DNA from: Acutalibacter sp. 1XD8-33
Lineage (GTDB): Bacteria > Bacillota > Clostridia > Oscillospirales > Acutalibacteraceae
Reading direction: 5' to 3'
NCBI RefSeq assembly: GCF_003612555.1
Contig: NZ_RAZF01000010.1
Location: 1 to 64,000 of the forward strand
Length of the DNA: 64,000 nucleotides
The translations under genes were made by a program, and so were the position numbers. Every line of letters starts with the position of its first letter. The stretch's first letter is position 1. This document shows positions 40,922 to 49,049 of the stretch, piece by piece. A model generated the notes under the pieces. It searched no databases, had not been told where the DNA came from, and saw only the letters and a list, made by a program, of their open reading frames with translations.

Positions 40922-41744
40922 GGCTAGGGAATATCCCATAAAGTTAAAAAGAAAACAGCACATCAGTGTTGCAGTGATAATTTGGATTGTCTTTTTTTCG
41001 ATTGTATTTGACGTAGGCGAAAAGCATTATAATGGAGGAGATGAAATGGAAACAGCACAGGAACCAATCGTTGTAGCATTTCCTTTAAGGGGTGAATGGC
41101 TTGCACCAAACACTCCTGGCACAAAAATTCCCAGTCACGGCACAAACCAATTAGGAACAAGATATGCTTTTGACTTTGTGCAAGTAGATTGGAATAGAAC
41201 AGGTTGGCCAGCATATCGCACAAGTTTTTTGCGATACCTTTTTTCGGGTATTCCATTAAATCAATATTATTGTTGGGGACAAGAGGTATATTCACCTTGC
41301 GATGGAGTTGTTGTCCAAGCTCAAGATGGATATGCGGAAAATTCTAAAACAAATTTATTTTCAGATACGGTTAATGCGTACAAAAACGCACATTATTTTA
41401 ATCCCGAAAGAGATGATATACAATCTGTTGCCGGAAACTACATTATCATAGACTGTGGCAACAATGTATATGCCGCTCTCGTTCATCTTCAAACAGGTTC
41501 TATTCAAGTTTCTGTTGGTCAAAGTGTAAAGACGGGGGATGTAATAGGTCGGGTCGGTCATTCAGGTAACTCGTATGCACCGCATTTGCATTTTCAGCTT
41601 ATGGACAGTAGCGACATAACGATTGCTAATGGATTACCTTGTGCCTTTGAGGAATATGAAGTTTATCAAAACAACGAGTGGAATGTCATACAAAACGGTA
41701 TTCCTACAAGCACAGATAGGATACGCTTTGAAAAAACAGACTGA
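40902..41744 (+). CDS. membrane-anchored M23 (LytM-type) metallopeptidase
   Basis: 280 aa if started at 40902 (overlapping TetR by 20 bases), with a membrane anchor (about 22-40, HISVAVIIWIVFFSIVFD). A strong internal site (GGAGG before ATG 41046) could give a 232-residue soluble form. The M23 fold is shown by HGTNQLGTRYAFDF (metal His and Asp, about 81-94), DGVVVQAQDGY and the HLHFQ motif (about 230). M23 enzymes cut peptidoglycan cross-bridges. Same operon as the TetR gene, AT-rich, hence a cargo module; might be a cell-wall hydrolase or resistance factor. Confidence 0.75.
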   Translation: MKSAINKAREYPIKLKRKQHISVAVIIWIVFFSIVFDVGEKHYNGGDEMETAQEPIVVAFPLRGEWLAPNTPGTKIPSHGTNQLGTRYAFDFVQVDWNRTGWPAYRTSFLRYLFSGIPLNQYYCWGQEVYSPCDGVVVQAQDGYAENSKTNLFSDTVNAYKNAHYFNPERDDIQSVAGNYIIIDCGNNVYAALVHLQTGSIQVSVGQSVKTGDVIGRVGHSGNSYAPHLHFQLMDSSDITIANGLPCAFEEYEVYQNNEWNVIQNGIPTSTDRIRFEKTD

Positions 41745-41854
41745 GAAATAGGAAATTAGGACTGCATAGCATAAAACATCCGCCCAACGGGAAATAAAAA
41801 AACCGTTGTTGCGGCGGCTGATTATCTGCGCGCCAAAACAAAATACAGTAGCCT

Positions 41855-41899
41855 AACGGCGGTTTTGAAATAACAAATTTCAAGCCGCCGTTTTCTTTT
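41855..41899 (+). terminator. intrinsic terminator after the TetR-M23 operon
   Basis: Arms AACGGCGG (41855-41862) and CCGCCGTT (41885-41892) enclosing an inner TTGAAAT/ATTTCAA stem, then a T-rich tail (TTTTCTTTT). Confidence 0.75.
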
Positions 41900-41941
41900 G
41901 AAAAAATAGAATACGGAGGGTGTATTAAGGTCGCCCATTTT

Positions 41942-41982
41942 TAAGGACACGGCGGTATCCGGGAGGTATCGTTGTGTCCTTA
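41942..41982. repeat. TAAGGACAC...GTGTCCTTA inverted repeat
   Basis: Nine-base arms separated by 23 bases in a 340-base intergenic stretch (41900-42245) that holds no gene. May be a protein-binding site or part of the element's transfer region. Confidence 0.4.
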
Positions 41983-42132
41983 TTTACTGTTCGACCCCCT
42001 AACCTGTTAAAAAAAGCCCACCGCCTAAATGGGAGCAGTACGGCTATGAACATGAAATATACCAGTATATAAATGAATATATAACTTCGTGCGTCTGTGC
42101 GGCCTTGTGTCGCCCAGGCGCTTTTTTGTACT

Positions 42133-42151
42133 TTGGGACAAACAGTCCCAA
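42133..42151. repeat. TTGGGAC...GTCCCAA palindrome 2
   Basis: Arms TTGGGAC and GTCCCAA around AAACA, about 100 bases upstream of the sigma-factor gene. Confidence 0.45.
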
Positions 42152-42245
42152 GGTACGGGACGGTTCTCCCGGGTGCCGCTCCCCGCCGCCCTCCATATCG
42201 TTTCCCGGCAACCCAACCACAAAAAACGATATGGAGGTACATATA

Positions 42246-42668
42246 ATGACTATCATCAACTTGCGCGACTTTTACTACTGGTACACCCAGGACGAATATA
42301 TTGAGGTTACTGACGATGTGGCCGAGGCGCTCCAGGCCAGCGTCCGCTACGAGGCGGCCTATACCGAGCGTGTCCGCTACAACAAGGCATACTATTCCTT
42401 GGATGCGGATGACGGCATCGAGTATTCCGCCTGCCTGCACGAGCTCACCCCGGACGAGGTTCTGGAGCTCAAGGAGCGGTTTATCCGTTTGTGGAACGCG
42501 CTGAACAGCCTGCCGGAAACCCAAGGCCGCCGGGTGGACGCTCACTTTATCCTCGGCATGACCTACCGGGAGATTGCCCAGGCCGAGGGCGTGGATAAGA
42601 GCGCGGTGCGTCGCTCTGTCCTGAGCGGCATCGCGCAGATGAAAAAATATCTGCAAAAAAATTTCTGA
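42246..42668 (+). CDS. sigma-70-like factor of an integrative element
   Basis: 140 aa. N-terminal part TIINLRDFYYWYTQDEYIEVTDDVAEAL... and a C-terminal region 4 helix-turn-helix LGMTYREIAQAEGVDKSAVRRSVLSGIAQMKKYL (partly quoted). Proteins of this exact size and start are conserved in clostridial ICEs (Tn916-like cargo region) as small sigma/regulators. ATG 42246 follows GGAGGTACAT. Confidence 0.75.
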   Translation: MTIINLRDFYYWYTQDEYIEVTDDVAEALQASVRYEAAYTERVRYNKAYYSLDADDGIEYSACLHELTPDEVLELKERFIRLWNALNSLPETQGRRVDAHFILGMTYREIAQAEGVDKSAVRRSVLSGIAQMKKYLQKNF

Positions 42669-43093
42669 TTGCCGTCTCCATTTGCTCCACTTTTCTGGTG
42701 GTATATGAGAGGAAGTTTTTTCTTCTCCACAACTGAATAGCGGGCGGCCCCGAGTGAATACGGGGAGCCGGGCGGCGGGTGCGCGGTGACTTCTCCCACG
42801 GGAGGACGAGCGACCAACACCACCGCCGCGTGTGGGGAATTTGCCAGCCCCACGGCCACGATCCGCGAGGGACAAGCTGGCCGCTTGCCGCTTGAGGCCG
42901 CCGCACAAAACAAGGAAATGCCGGGCCGCTACCTGCTGTCTTTTGACGGGCCAAACATACGGGCCCGGCGTTTCCATTTCAAACAAGTTCGAGACAAATT
43001 GTCCCAAGGTGAGGACAGGCCAAAGGGCAGCACTTTCGCGGTGCTGTCCTTTCGCGTTTCCCCACCAACCCAAAACGCAAAGGAGGTTTTACC
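42669..43093. other. 425-base intergenic region of the element
   Basis: GC-rich, with several short inverted repeats (for instance CCCCG-AGTGAATA-CGGGG near 42750) and palindrome 3 at its end. No coding sequence seems real on either strand. Could hold the transfer origin, but no oriT motif is recognisable to me. Confidence 0.35.
42990..43008. repeat. CGAGACA...TGTCCCAAG palindrome 3
   Basis: An imperfect copy of the element palindrome, about 90 bases before the small gene at 43094. Confidence 0.4.
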
Positions 43094-43360
43094 GTGAAAC
43101 TGACCGCACAAGAGCTGGAACAAATGAAAAGCGTGGACATCGGCGCGGTGAGCGCGGATGCGCTGGCTGACGTGAGCGGTATGGCCTTTGACCGCACCCT
43201 CCCCCGGGAGGAGCGGCTGGCCCGGTTTGTGAGACGGGCCGTCAATCCGTACTGCTTTAGCGTGGGCGGCGTGGGCGTGAAAATTGAGTTTGCCGAGGGC
43301 GGCCCCTCCCTCCAGGATACGCTGACCGCCTTTCTTATCCGGCAAAAGAGCGGGCTGTAA
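43094..43360 (+). CDS. small integrative-element protein, unknown function
   Basis: 88 aa from GTG 43094 (AAAGGAGG upstream). LTAQELEQMKSVDIGAVSADALADVSGMAFD opens the protein, then PREERLARFVRRAVNPYCFSVGGVGVKIEF. This protein is regularly found just before the serine recombinase in gut-Firmicute ICEs. No enzyme motif. Confidence 0.6.
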   Translation: MKLTAQELEQMKSVDIGAVSADALADVSGMAFDRTLPREERLARFVRRAVNPYCFSVGGVGVKIEFAEGGPSLQDTLTAFLIRQKSGL

Positions 43361-43383
43361 CTGCTGTTGCGGCCTGCTCCCAC

Positions 43384-43403
43384 TTCGAGACAAAATGTCC
43401 CGA
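43384..43403. repeat. TTCGAGACA...TGTCCCGAG palindrome 4
   Basis: Lies immediately upstream of the -35 of the recombinase promoter, so it is well placed to bind a regulator. Confidence 0.45.
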
Positions 43404-43416
43404 GGCATCGGCATCC

Positions 43417-43445
43417 TTGTCGATACCCCGGAACAGAGTTATAAT
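43417..43445 (+). promoter_or_regulatory. promoter of the serine recombinase gene
   Basis: TTGTCG (43417-43422), 17-base spacer, TATAAT (43440-43445), followed by GGGAAGGAGG and the ATG at 43477. Confidence 0.6.
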
Positions 43446-43476
43446 ATAAGTGTAATGTGATAGGGAAGGAGGAACA

Positions 43477-45153
43477 ATGGCACGAGCTAAAAACAGAGGG
43501 TATCAGCAGACTTTAACCCCTACCGATACAATCCGGCGCTGGCGTTTAGGCGCATACATCCGCCTTTCCAAAGAGGATTTGAAAAAGGGCAAGGACGACA
43601 GCAACAGCGTGAAGAACCAGCGCGACCTGCTGGGGGATTTCTACCGGCGGCACATGAACGAATTTGAAAGCGCGGTTGAATATGTGGACGATGGGCACAC
43701 CGGGACGGATGCCAACCGCGAAAACTTCCAGCGGCTCTTGGCCGATGTGATGAGCGGGAAAATCAACTGCGTGATTGTGAAAGACCTTTCCCGGTTCGCC
43801 CGGAATTACAGTGACGCGGGGAGTCTGATTGATAACTTGTTTGTGCAGATGGGCGTCCGCTTTATCTCCCTTGCGGAGAACGTGGACAGCTACCTAAACC
43901 CCGACAGCGTTTCAAACATTATCGTTCCGATAACTAACGTGATGAACGATAACTATTGCTACCAGACCTCAAAGAAAATCCGGCAGGTTTTTGATTACAA
44001 GCGGCGCAACGGCCAGTACATCGGCTCTTTCGCTCCCTATGGCTACATCAAAGACCCAAAGGACAAGCACCAGCTTATTGTGGATGCGGATGCGGCTGAA
44101 ATCGTCAAGCGCGTTTATTCCATGCTCCTGCAAGGCTCGTCTAAAAGGGCCATCGCGCTGTATCTGAACGAACACGGCACACCCAGCCCCACGGCCTACC
44201 GCCGGAAAAAGGGCCTGCCCGTTTCCTCGGCTGTGGCGGACGACCCCATGTGGGGAGCCCGCATGATACATGAAATCCTCACCAACCCCATCTATACCGG
44301 GGATTTGGTACAGGGCCGCCGCCGGGTGAAAAGCTACAAGGTACACCAGATTGAGGCTGTGCCGGAGGAAGAATGGGTGCGCGTCCCCGATACTCACGAG
44401 GCCATCATCACCCACGAAACCTTTGACAAGGTGCAGGCCCTGCTGGTACGCGATACCCGGACATCCCCCAAAGGGCGGGAGGTTCACTTGTTCAGCGGTT
44501 TTCTGAAATGTGCGGACTGCGGGAAATCCATCACCCGCAGCCAGAGCGGGAAAAATATCTATTACGCCTGCTCCACTTACAAGAACCGCTCCCGGACGGC
44601 CTGCTCCATGCACTCTATCAAGCACAACCGTCTGGAGGCCGCCGTTCTGTTCGCTATCCAGTATCAAGTGAACACCGCCGTTTCCTACTCGGAATTGATA
44701 GCCCGTATCAACTCGGCCCCGCTGAAAAAAAGTCAATCCCACCGCCTTAACGACCAGATAGCCGCAAAGGAAAAGGAATTGACCCGGATAACCCGCTACA
44801 AGCAGTCACTGTATCAAGATTGGAAAGACGGGGAGATCACCCAGCAGGAATACCGGGATATGAAAGCCGATTATGAACGGCAGGCCGCCGAGCTTGCGGA
44901 TGTGCTGGCCCGGCTGAACGCGGAACGTGCGGAGCTGGCAAACGGCGTTGACAAGGAACACCCCGCGCTGGTAGCCTTTGCAAAGTATCAAAGCATCGAA
45001 ACGCTGACCCGTGAAATCCTCACGGACTTGGTAGACCATATCAAGGTTTACGAAAACGGCAATATCAGCGTTCATTTCAAGTTCGCGGACGAGTTCCGCA
45101 AGATTGCCGAGTACATTGAAATCAACACCACCGATACCGCCGAGGCGGGCTGA
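43477..45153 (+). CDS. large serine recombinase
   Basis: 558 aa. Catalytic domain about 20-170: AYIRLSKED with Ser31, DDGHTGTDANRENFQRLL, IVKDLSRFARNYSDAG. Recombinase domain about 200-310 (APYGYIKDP..., MIHEILTNPIYTGDLVQG), zinc ribbon (CADCGKSITRSQSGKNIYYACSTYKN, partly quoted, about 345-372) and a coiled coil (about 425-490). TndX/TnpX-type enzymes excise and integrate ICEs and genomic islands. Length, motifs and all three Cys are intact, so it could be active. Confidence 0.9.
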   Translation: MARAKNRGYQQTLTPTDTIRRWRLGAYIRLSKEDLKKGKDDSNSVKNQRDLLGDFYRRHMNEFESAVEYVDDGHTGTDANRENFQRLLADVMSGKINCVIVKDLSRFARNYSDAGSLIDNLFVQMGVRFISLAENVDSYLNPDSVSNIIVPITNVMNDNYCYQTSKKIRQVFDYKRRNGQYIGSFAPYGYIKDPKDKHQLIVDADAAEIVKRVYSMLLQGSSKRAIALYLNEHGTPSPTAYRRKKGLPVSSAVADDPMWGARMIHEILTNPIYTGDLVQGRRRVKSYKVHQIEAVPEEEWVRVPDTHEAIITHETFDKVQALLVRDTRTSPKGREVHLFSGFLKCADCGKSITRSQSGKNIYYACSTYKNRSRTACSMHSIKHNRLEAAVLFAIQYQVNTAVSYSELIARINSAPLKKSQSHRLNDQIAAKEKELTRITRYKQSLYQDWKDGEITQQEYRDMKADYERQAAELADVLARLNAERAELANGVDKEHPALVAFAKYQSIETLTREILTDLVDHIKVYENGNISVHFKFADEFRKIAEYIEINTTDTAEAG

Positions 45154-45226
45154 CCCCCGCCAAAAGCAAAAAACCTTTTGACAGTGTGTTTTCCTAATAG
45201 GAGTTAATCATACGAGGTGAAACTTA

Positions 45227-45574
45227 ATGCCAAACTATGAAAAGCCCTTGGGAGACGCTGTCAGAAAGGCCAGGGTCATGCTTGACCTCACACAGCGCAG
45301 CTTAGCAGAAAAACTCGGTGTCGATGAGCGAACAATTCTAAATATCGAGAGTTACCACAGTAACCCGGAAATGAAGAATCTTTTCCCGTTGGTTAGGACG
45401 CTTAATATTGATCCTTGGGAAATTTTCTATCCGGAACTCGAACAGGAAAATCCATCATTTAGACAACTGCGAATAGAACTGAAAGAGTGCAGCGATGCTG
45501 AGATCGCCGCACTGATTCCAGTTGTTGAGGCCGCGCTCAACATTGTAAAAGCGAAACGGGGCAAAAAGGTCTAA
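45227..45574 (+). CDS. Xre-family regulator
   Basis: 115 aa. Helix-turn-helix LGDAVRKARVMLDLTQRSLAEKLGVDERTILNIES (partly quoted, about 8-42), then IDPWEIFYPELEQ and a helical C-terminal domain (SDAEIAALIPVVEAALNIVK). Found at the end of the element next to the recombinase; probably regulates element genes. Stop overlaps the end of the convergent KTR-type gene. Confidence 0.8.
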   Translation: MPNYEKPLGDAVRKARVMLDLTQRSLAEKLGVDERTILNIESYHSNPEMKNLFPLVRTLNIDPWEIFYPELEQENPSFRQLRIELKECSDAEIAALIPVVEAALNIVKAKRGKKV

Positions 45575-45762
45575 TCCACGTTCTTGCCCGGTTCATTATT
45601 TACAACCATTTTAAGGTTGATTACGCCAATTTGGATGCTTCTCTTGCATTTCGGGCAGTAGAGCGGGAAGTTCAACAGAACTGTATCCGGGTTAACTTTG
45701 GTATGCGTTTTGGTCCTGCAGACGGGGCAATGAATCCAATGTTCCTCTTTCTTTTTGTCTAT
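45571..45762 (-). CDS. cysteine-rich KTR-type protein, ATA at the start position
   Basis: 63 codons on the minus strand. Recognisable as the small zinc protein of conjugative elements: HCPVCRTKTHTKVNPDT, LLNFPLYCPKCKRSIQIGV, with two C-x-x-C pairs. No ATG, GTG or TTG is available; an AGGAGG lies 7 bases upstream of ATA (45760-45762), which occupies the expected start. Either ATA is used poorly or the start has been lost. Confidence 0.6.
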   Translation of the reverse strand: MDKKKEEHWIHCPVCRTKTHTKVNPDTVLLNFPLYCPKCKRSIQIGVINLKMVVNNEPGKNVD

Positions 45763-45910
45763 ATTTACACCTCCTGCGGCGCTGGCTCTGTATCTGGTAA
45801 CTGGCTCGGGCCGCTTTTTTCTAAAATATAGCGGGTAAAAGTGGAGTACAGGTGGAGTTGAGGGGGAGTTTCAATAGAGTTTTTCAATGGTAGTGCGCGC
45901 CGCAGGAATA
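45763..45910. other. intergenic with GTGGAG direct repeats
   Basis: Holds GTGGAGTACAGGTGGAGTTGAGG (partly quoted; about 45841-45863), related to motifs at 48865 and 49000 (inverse). Candidate binding site of the response regulator encoded nearby. Confidence 0.35.
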
Positions 45911-45958
45911 AAAAAAGGAGTACAACCATCTTCGAAACGGTTGCACTCCTTCATTTTT
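45911..45958. terminator. bidirectional terminator between element and two-component genes
   Basis: Arms AAGGAGTACAACC and GGTTGCACTCCTT with A-run on one side and T-run on the other, so it can stop transcription from both directions. Confidence 0.7.
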
Positions 45959-45964
45959 CCCTTT

Positions 45965-47311
45965 TTAAGAAAGGCGGACTATAAAGCGCACCCCACCCTC
46001 TGTATTGTTAATGTCATATGCCATCCTATGCTGATCCAAGATCGTTTTAACAATATACAGCCCCAGCCCGCTGCCACCGGTCTTTCGGTTGTGGGAGGAC
46101 TCCACCCGATAAAACGGCTCGAAGATGCGCTCCAACTCACCCTCTGGTATGTGTCCGGTGTTGAGGACTTCCAGTACGTTCTCTCTCAGCGATACCCTGA
46201 TGACAGAATTATTTTCCGAATGGATGACCGCATTCCCAATAATATTTGACACAGCTTTTTCCAGTAAATCGCGGTCGCCCACGCAGGTGCATTCATTGAG
46301 GCCAGCTATCAGCTGCTGCCCCTTATCTTCTGCCAGCCCCTGCCATTTCCGGCAGCAGGACTGGACGAGGGCGGTCATGTTTACTTCAGCCTTGTTCAAA
46401 CTGAAATCACTGCCTGCCATCCGGGAAACGGACAGAATTTCCTTGACCAGATTCTCCATCTCTTTTATAGTCCGCATAGAGCATCGAAGGTGCTTGTCCC
46501 TGTCCTTATACTCGCCAACCTGATAAATCATCCCCTCCAACTCGCCTTTCAACACAGTAATAGGGGTTTTCAACTCGTGGGACACTGCCCGGAAGAAGTC
46601 CATTCGTACTTTCTCCTGTCGGTGTTCCTGCTCAATATCCTCCTGCAATTTGGCGTTGGCGGTGGTTAACTCCCGGAGCGCGATATCCAAGCGTTCGGCC
46701 ATAGTGTTGAGGTTCCTCGCCAGTATGCCCACTTCGTCCGTGCGGGTAGTATCGCACCGCCACGTCATGTCCAGCGCGGCAAGGCGCTTGGAAATATCGC
46801 TGATCTTCAAAATCGGTTTCGCAAGAAAATGTGTGTACGCACTGGCGGCAATGATGGAGATAGAAAGGATTAGCAGGCTGATAATGGACAGCAGATTCCA
46901 GAACGCTTTGGTAAGCTGATTCACCAGCCTGCCGGATATGGTAACGGAAAGCTGATAGGTTTCTTCGCCAATTTTCAAATTTGCGGTAGCGGTCTGAGCA
47001 GGCTGCTTTTCATCCGATGTGGATCCTTCTCCAAAGGTGACAGTATTTAGCTTTCCGCTCAGCGTGGCGACAGCATTGTGGTTCAGGCAAAATTCATAGA
47101 TATGGTTTATGGCGTCATCCACAGTACCGTTTTCCAATTCCGTGACCAATCGGCCCATCTGTTCCGTGTAGCCCATAGTCTGCTGTGAACGGTAGCTGGC
47201 TGGCATGACCGCCGTGACAATTCCATAGAGGAGGAAACTGACAGCAAATAGCAGAATGGTCAGTGAGAGGAATATTTTCATCCATAGGCTGTTCTTAATG
47301 GTTTTTATCAA
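45965..47311 (-). CDS. sensor histidine kinase
   Basis: 448 aa. Two membrane segments (about 11-35 and 143-165) flank an extracytoplasmic domain of about 105 residues; a HAMP linker follows (about 167-220), then the HisKA box AVSHELKTPITVLKG (phospho-acceptor His about 245) and the ATPase domain with NIIGNAVIHS, RIFEPFYRVESS and GGSGLGLYIVK. Overlaps the regulator gene by 17 bases. Together with the downstream ABC transporter this resembles systems that sense and pump antimicrobial peptides; target unknown. Confidence 0.9.
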   Translation of the reverse strand: MIKTIKNSLWMKIFLSLTILLFAVSFLLYGIVTAVMPASYRSQQTMGYTEQMGRLVTELENGTVDDAINHIYEFCLNHNAVATLSGKLNTVTFGEGSTSDEKQPAQTATANLKIGEETYQLSVTISGRLVNQLTKAFWNLLSIISLLILSISIIAASAYTHFLAKPILKISDISKRLAALDMTWRCDTTRTDEVGILARNLNTMAERLDIALRELTTANAKLQEDIEQEHRQEKVRMDFFRAVSHELKTPITVLKGELEGMIYQVGEYKDRDKHLRCSMRTIKEMENLVKEILSVSRMAGSDFSLNKAEVNMTALVQSCCRKWQGLAEDKGQQLIAGLNECTCVGDRDLLEKAVSNIIGNAVIHSENNSVIRVSLRENVLEVLNTGHIPEGELERIFEPFYRVESSHNRKTGGSGLGLYIVKTILDQHRMAYDINNTEGGVRFIVRLS

Positions 47312-47963
47312 TGCGATATCCCACCCCTCTTATAGTTTCGATACAGTCTACCCCCAGCTTTTTGCGGATATTTTTGATGTGGGTGTTGATGATTTTATCA
47401 TCTCCCAGATAGTCATAATTCCAGATAATATCCAGCAGCTGCTCCCTGGTGAATACCCGGCCCTGGTTCTCCATCAGCAAGCGCAGGATGTCAAACTCCC
47501 GGGCGGTCAAAGTTATTTCTTTACCCTCAACAAAAACCTTATAGTTTTCTGTGTCCAACTGGACATTTTGATAGGCCAGCACACTGCTTTTCTCTCCAGC
47601 CTGGGATCTCCGCAGCACAGCCTCTATCCGTTTCAAAACCAGCGGCATGGAAAAGGGCTTTGTGATATAATCGTCCGCCAGCAGATCAAAGCCTTTTAGT
47701 TGGCTGTCCTCATCATCCAGAGCGGTCAGCAGGATAATAGGCGTGCTGCTCTCATTGCGGATCATCTCGCAGACCGAATAGCCGTCCAGCCGGGGCATCA
47801 TGATATCCAGCAGCACAAGGTCAAAGCTGTCCTTGTGAAAGGCGGCAATACCGTCCATACCATCATCTGCCAGTGTGGCCTGGTACCCGGCGTCCTCCAA
47901 AAATATTCGCAGGATATTTTGGATGGACGCTTCATCTTCTATAACTAAAATATGCTTTTCCAT
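47295..47963 (-). CDS. OmpR-family response regulator
   Basis: 222 aa from ATG (complement of 47961-47963). Receiver domain with phospho-acceptor Asp53 (LVLLDIMMPRLDGY), Thr and Lys (LLTALDDEDS, YITKPFSM), and a winged helix with FDILRLLMENQGRVFTREQLL and RGVGYRI. Only about 15 bases upstream of its start codon sits an IS element, so the native promoter is separated from the gene. Confidence 0.9.
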   Translation of the reverse strand: MEKHILVIEDEASIQNILRIFLEDAGYQATLADDGMDGIAAFHKDSFDLVLLDIMMPRLDGYSVCEMIRNESSTPIILLTALDDEDSQLKGFDLLADDYITKPFSMPLVLKRIEAVLRRSQAGEKSSVLAYQNVQLDTENYKVFVEGKEITLTAREFDILRLLMENQGRVFTREQLLDIIWNYDYLGDDKIINTHIKNIRKKLGVDCIETIRGVGYRIDKNH

Positions 47964-47981
47964 CTGATTCGCCTCCCTTAG

Positions 47982-48833
47982 ATAGTGTCTACACAAGGTA
48001 GAGGAATTGTGATAGAATGGAAGCATCAAAAAAGACAGGAGAGGAAAAGATGGATGCTTCTTATCACAGACACGATATAAGCGATCAGGTGTGGTCGTTG
48101 CTGGAACCCCATTTGCCAGGACAACGAGGACAGTGGGGAGGGATTGCCCAGGATAACCGTCGCTTTATCAATGCGGTGTTTTGGGTATTGCGGACCGGAG
48201 CGCCCTGGCGAGATTTGCCTCCCGATTACGGGAAGTGGGGCAGCGTTCATCAGCGGTTCATCCGTTGGCGCAGAAAAGGTGTTTGGGAAAAACTTCTGGA
48301 AATTCTGATCGACGAACCGGATTATGAATGGCTGATGATCGACGCCAGCCATATCAAAGTGCATCCCCAGGCGGCGGGGGGCGAAGGGCGGCAATCAGGA
48401 TATGACCAGGACAAAAGGGGGCTCAACACCAAAATACATCTGGCCGTGGAGGCGAATGGTATGCCAGTCCGAGTGCTTATTACAGAAGGTACCCGAGCGG
48501 ATTGTAAAGAAGCTGTCCACCTGATAGAGGGTATTTCTGCGGAGATCTTGCTGGCAGACCGGGGCTATGACACAAATGATATCCTGGCCTATGCGGTTTC
48601 AGCTGGGATGGAACCTGTGATTCCGCCCAAGAGGAACCGCAAAGAACAGCGTGACTATGATAAATATCTCTATAAGCTGCGTCATTTGGTAGAAAACTGC
48701 TTCCTTACCCTGAAACGTTGGAGAGGTATTGCTACTCGTTATGCTAAGACCTCTGATGCCTTTATCGCTGCGGTACACGTCCGTTGTATCGCTATTTGGG
48801 CTGCTATTCGTGCTTAACTTATGTAGACACTAT
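47982..48833 (+). mobile_element. IS5-family insertion sequence, 852 bp
   Basis: Terminal inverted repeats ATAGTGTCTACACAA (47982-47996) and its partner ending 48833 match at 14 of 15 positions. The insertion is flanked by a TTAG duplication (47978-47981 and 48834-48837), which fits the YTAR target of the IS427/IS5 group. A single transposase gene fills it. Intact ends and duplication point to a recent insertion. Confidence 0.85.
48050..48817 (+). CDS. IS5-family transposase
   Basis: 255 aa, one uninterrupted frame (many IS427-group members need a frameshift). DUF4096-like N-terminus (ISDQVWSLLEPHLPG, INAVFWVLRTGAPWRDLPPDYGKW) then DDE catalytic residues in WLMIDASHIKVH and ILLADRGYDTND, with a late Glu in LVENCFLTLKRWRGIATRYAK (partly quoted). 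ATG 48050 follows GGAGAGG; an upstream ATG at 48017 is possible. Confidence 0.85.
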   Translation: MDASYHRHDISDQVWSLLEPHLPGQRGQWGGIAQDNRRFINAVFWVLRTGAPWRDLPPDYGKWGSVHQRFIRWRRKGVWEKLLEILIDEPDYEWLMIDASHIKVHPQAAGGEGRQSGYDQDKRGLNTKIHLAVEANGMPVRVLITEGTRADCKEAVHLIEGISAEILLADRGYDTNDILAYAVSAGMEPVIPPKRNRKEQRDYDKYLYKLRHLVENCFLTLKRWRGIATRYAKTSDAFIAAVHVRCIAIWAAIRA

Positions 48834-48837
48834 TTAG

Positions 48838-49049
48838 TACCCGTCTTTATTATATAGCATGATTGTGGAGCTGAGGTGGAGAAACTCAATATTTCTCTCG
48901 GGTACAAGGAATTGTACCCTTATTTTATGGGCAAATCAAGCTATCAAATGTTAAGAATCGAAAACTCTATCAAATCTACCCTTTAACTCCACCGCAACTC
49001 CATCTTCACGGCGTATGATTGGATTATTCCACACAAGGAGGTCGATAAA
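48838..49049 (+). promoter_or_regulatory. upstream region of the ABC transporter operon with candidate regulator sites
   Basis: Contains GTGGAGCTGAGGTGGAG (about 48865-48881) and, inverted, CTCCACCGCAACTCCAT (about 48987-49003). Each is a pair of GTGGAG-type half-sites with about 10-base spacing, as expected for an OmpR-type regulator; the same pattern occurs at 45841. A ribosome site AAGGAGG is present at 49036. Confidence 0.4.

Noticed and set aside
41925-43073. 382-codon open frame on the minus strand
   Set aside because: Antisense to the sigma-factor gene and intergenic DNA; composition shows no coding signal.
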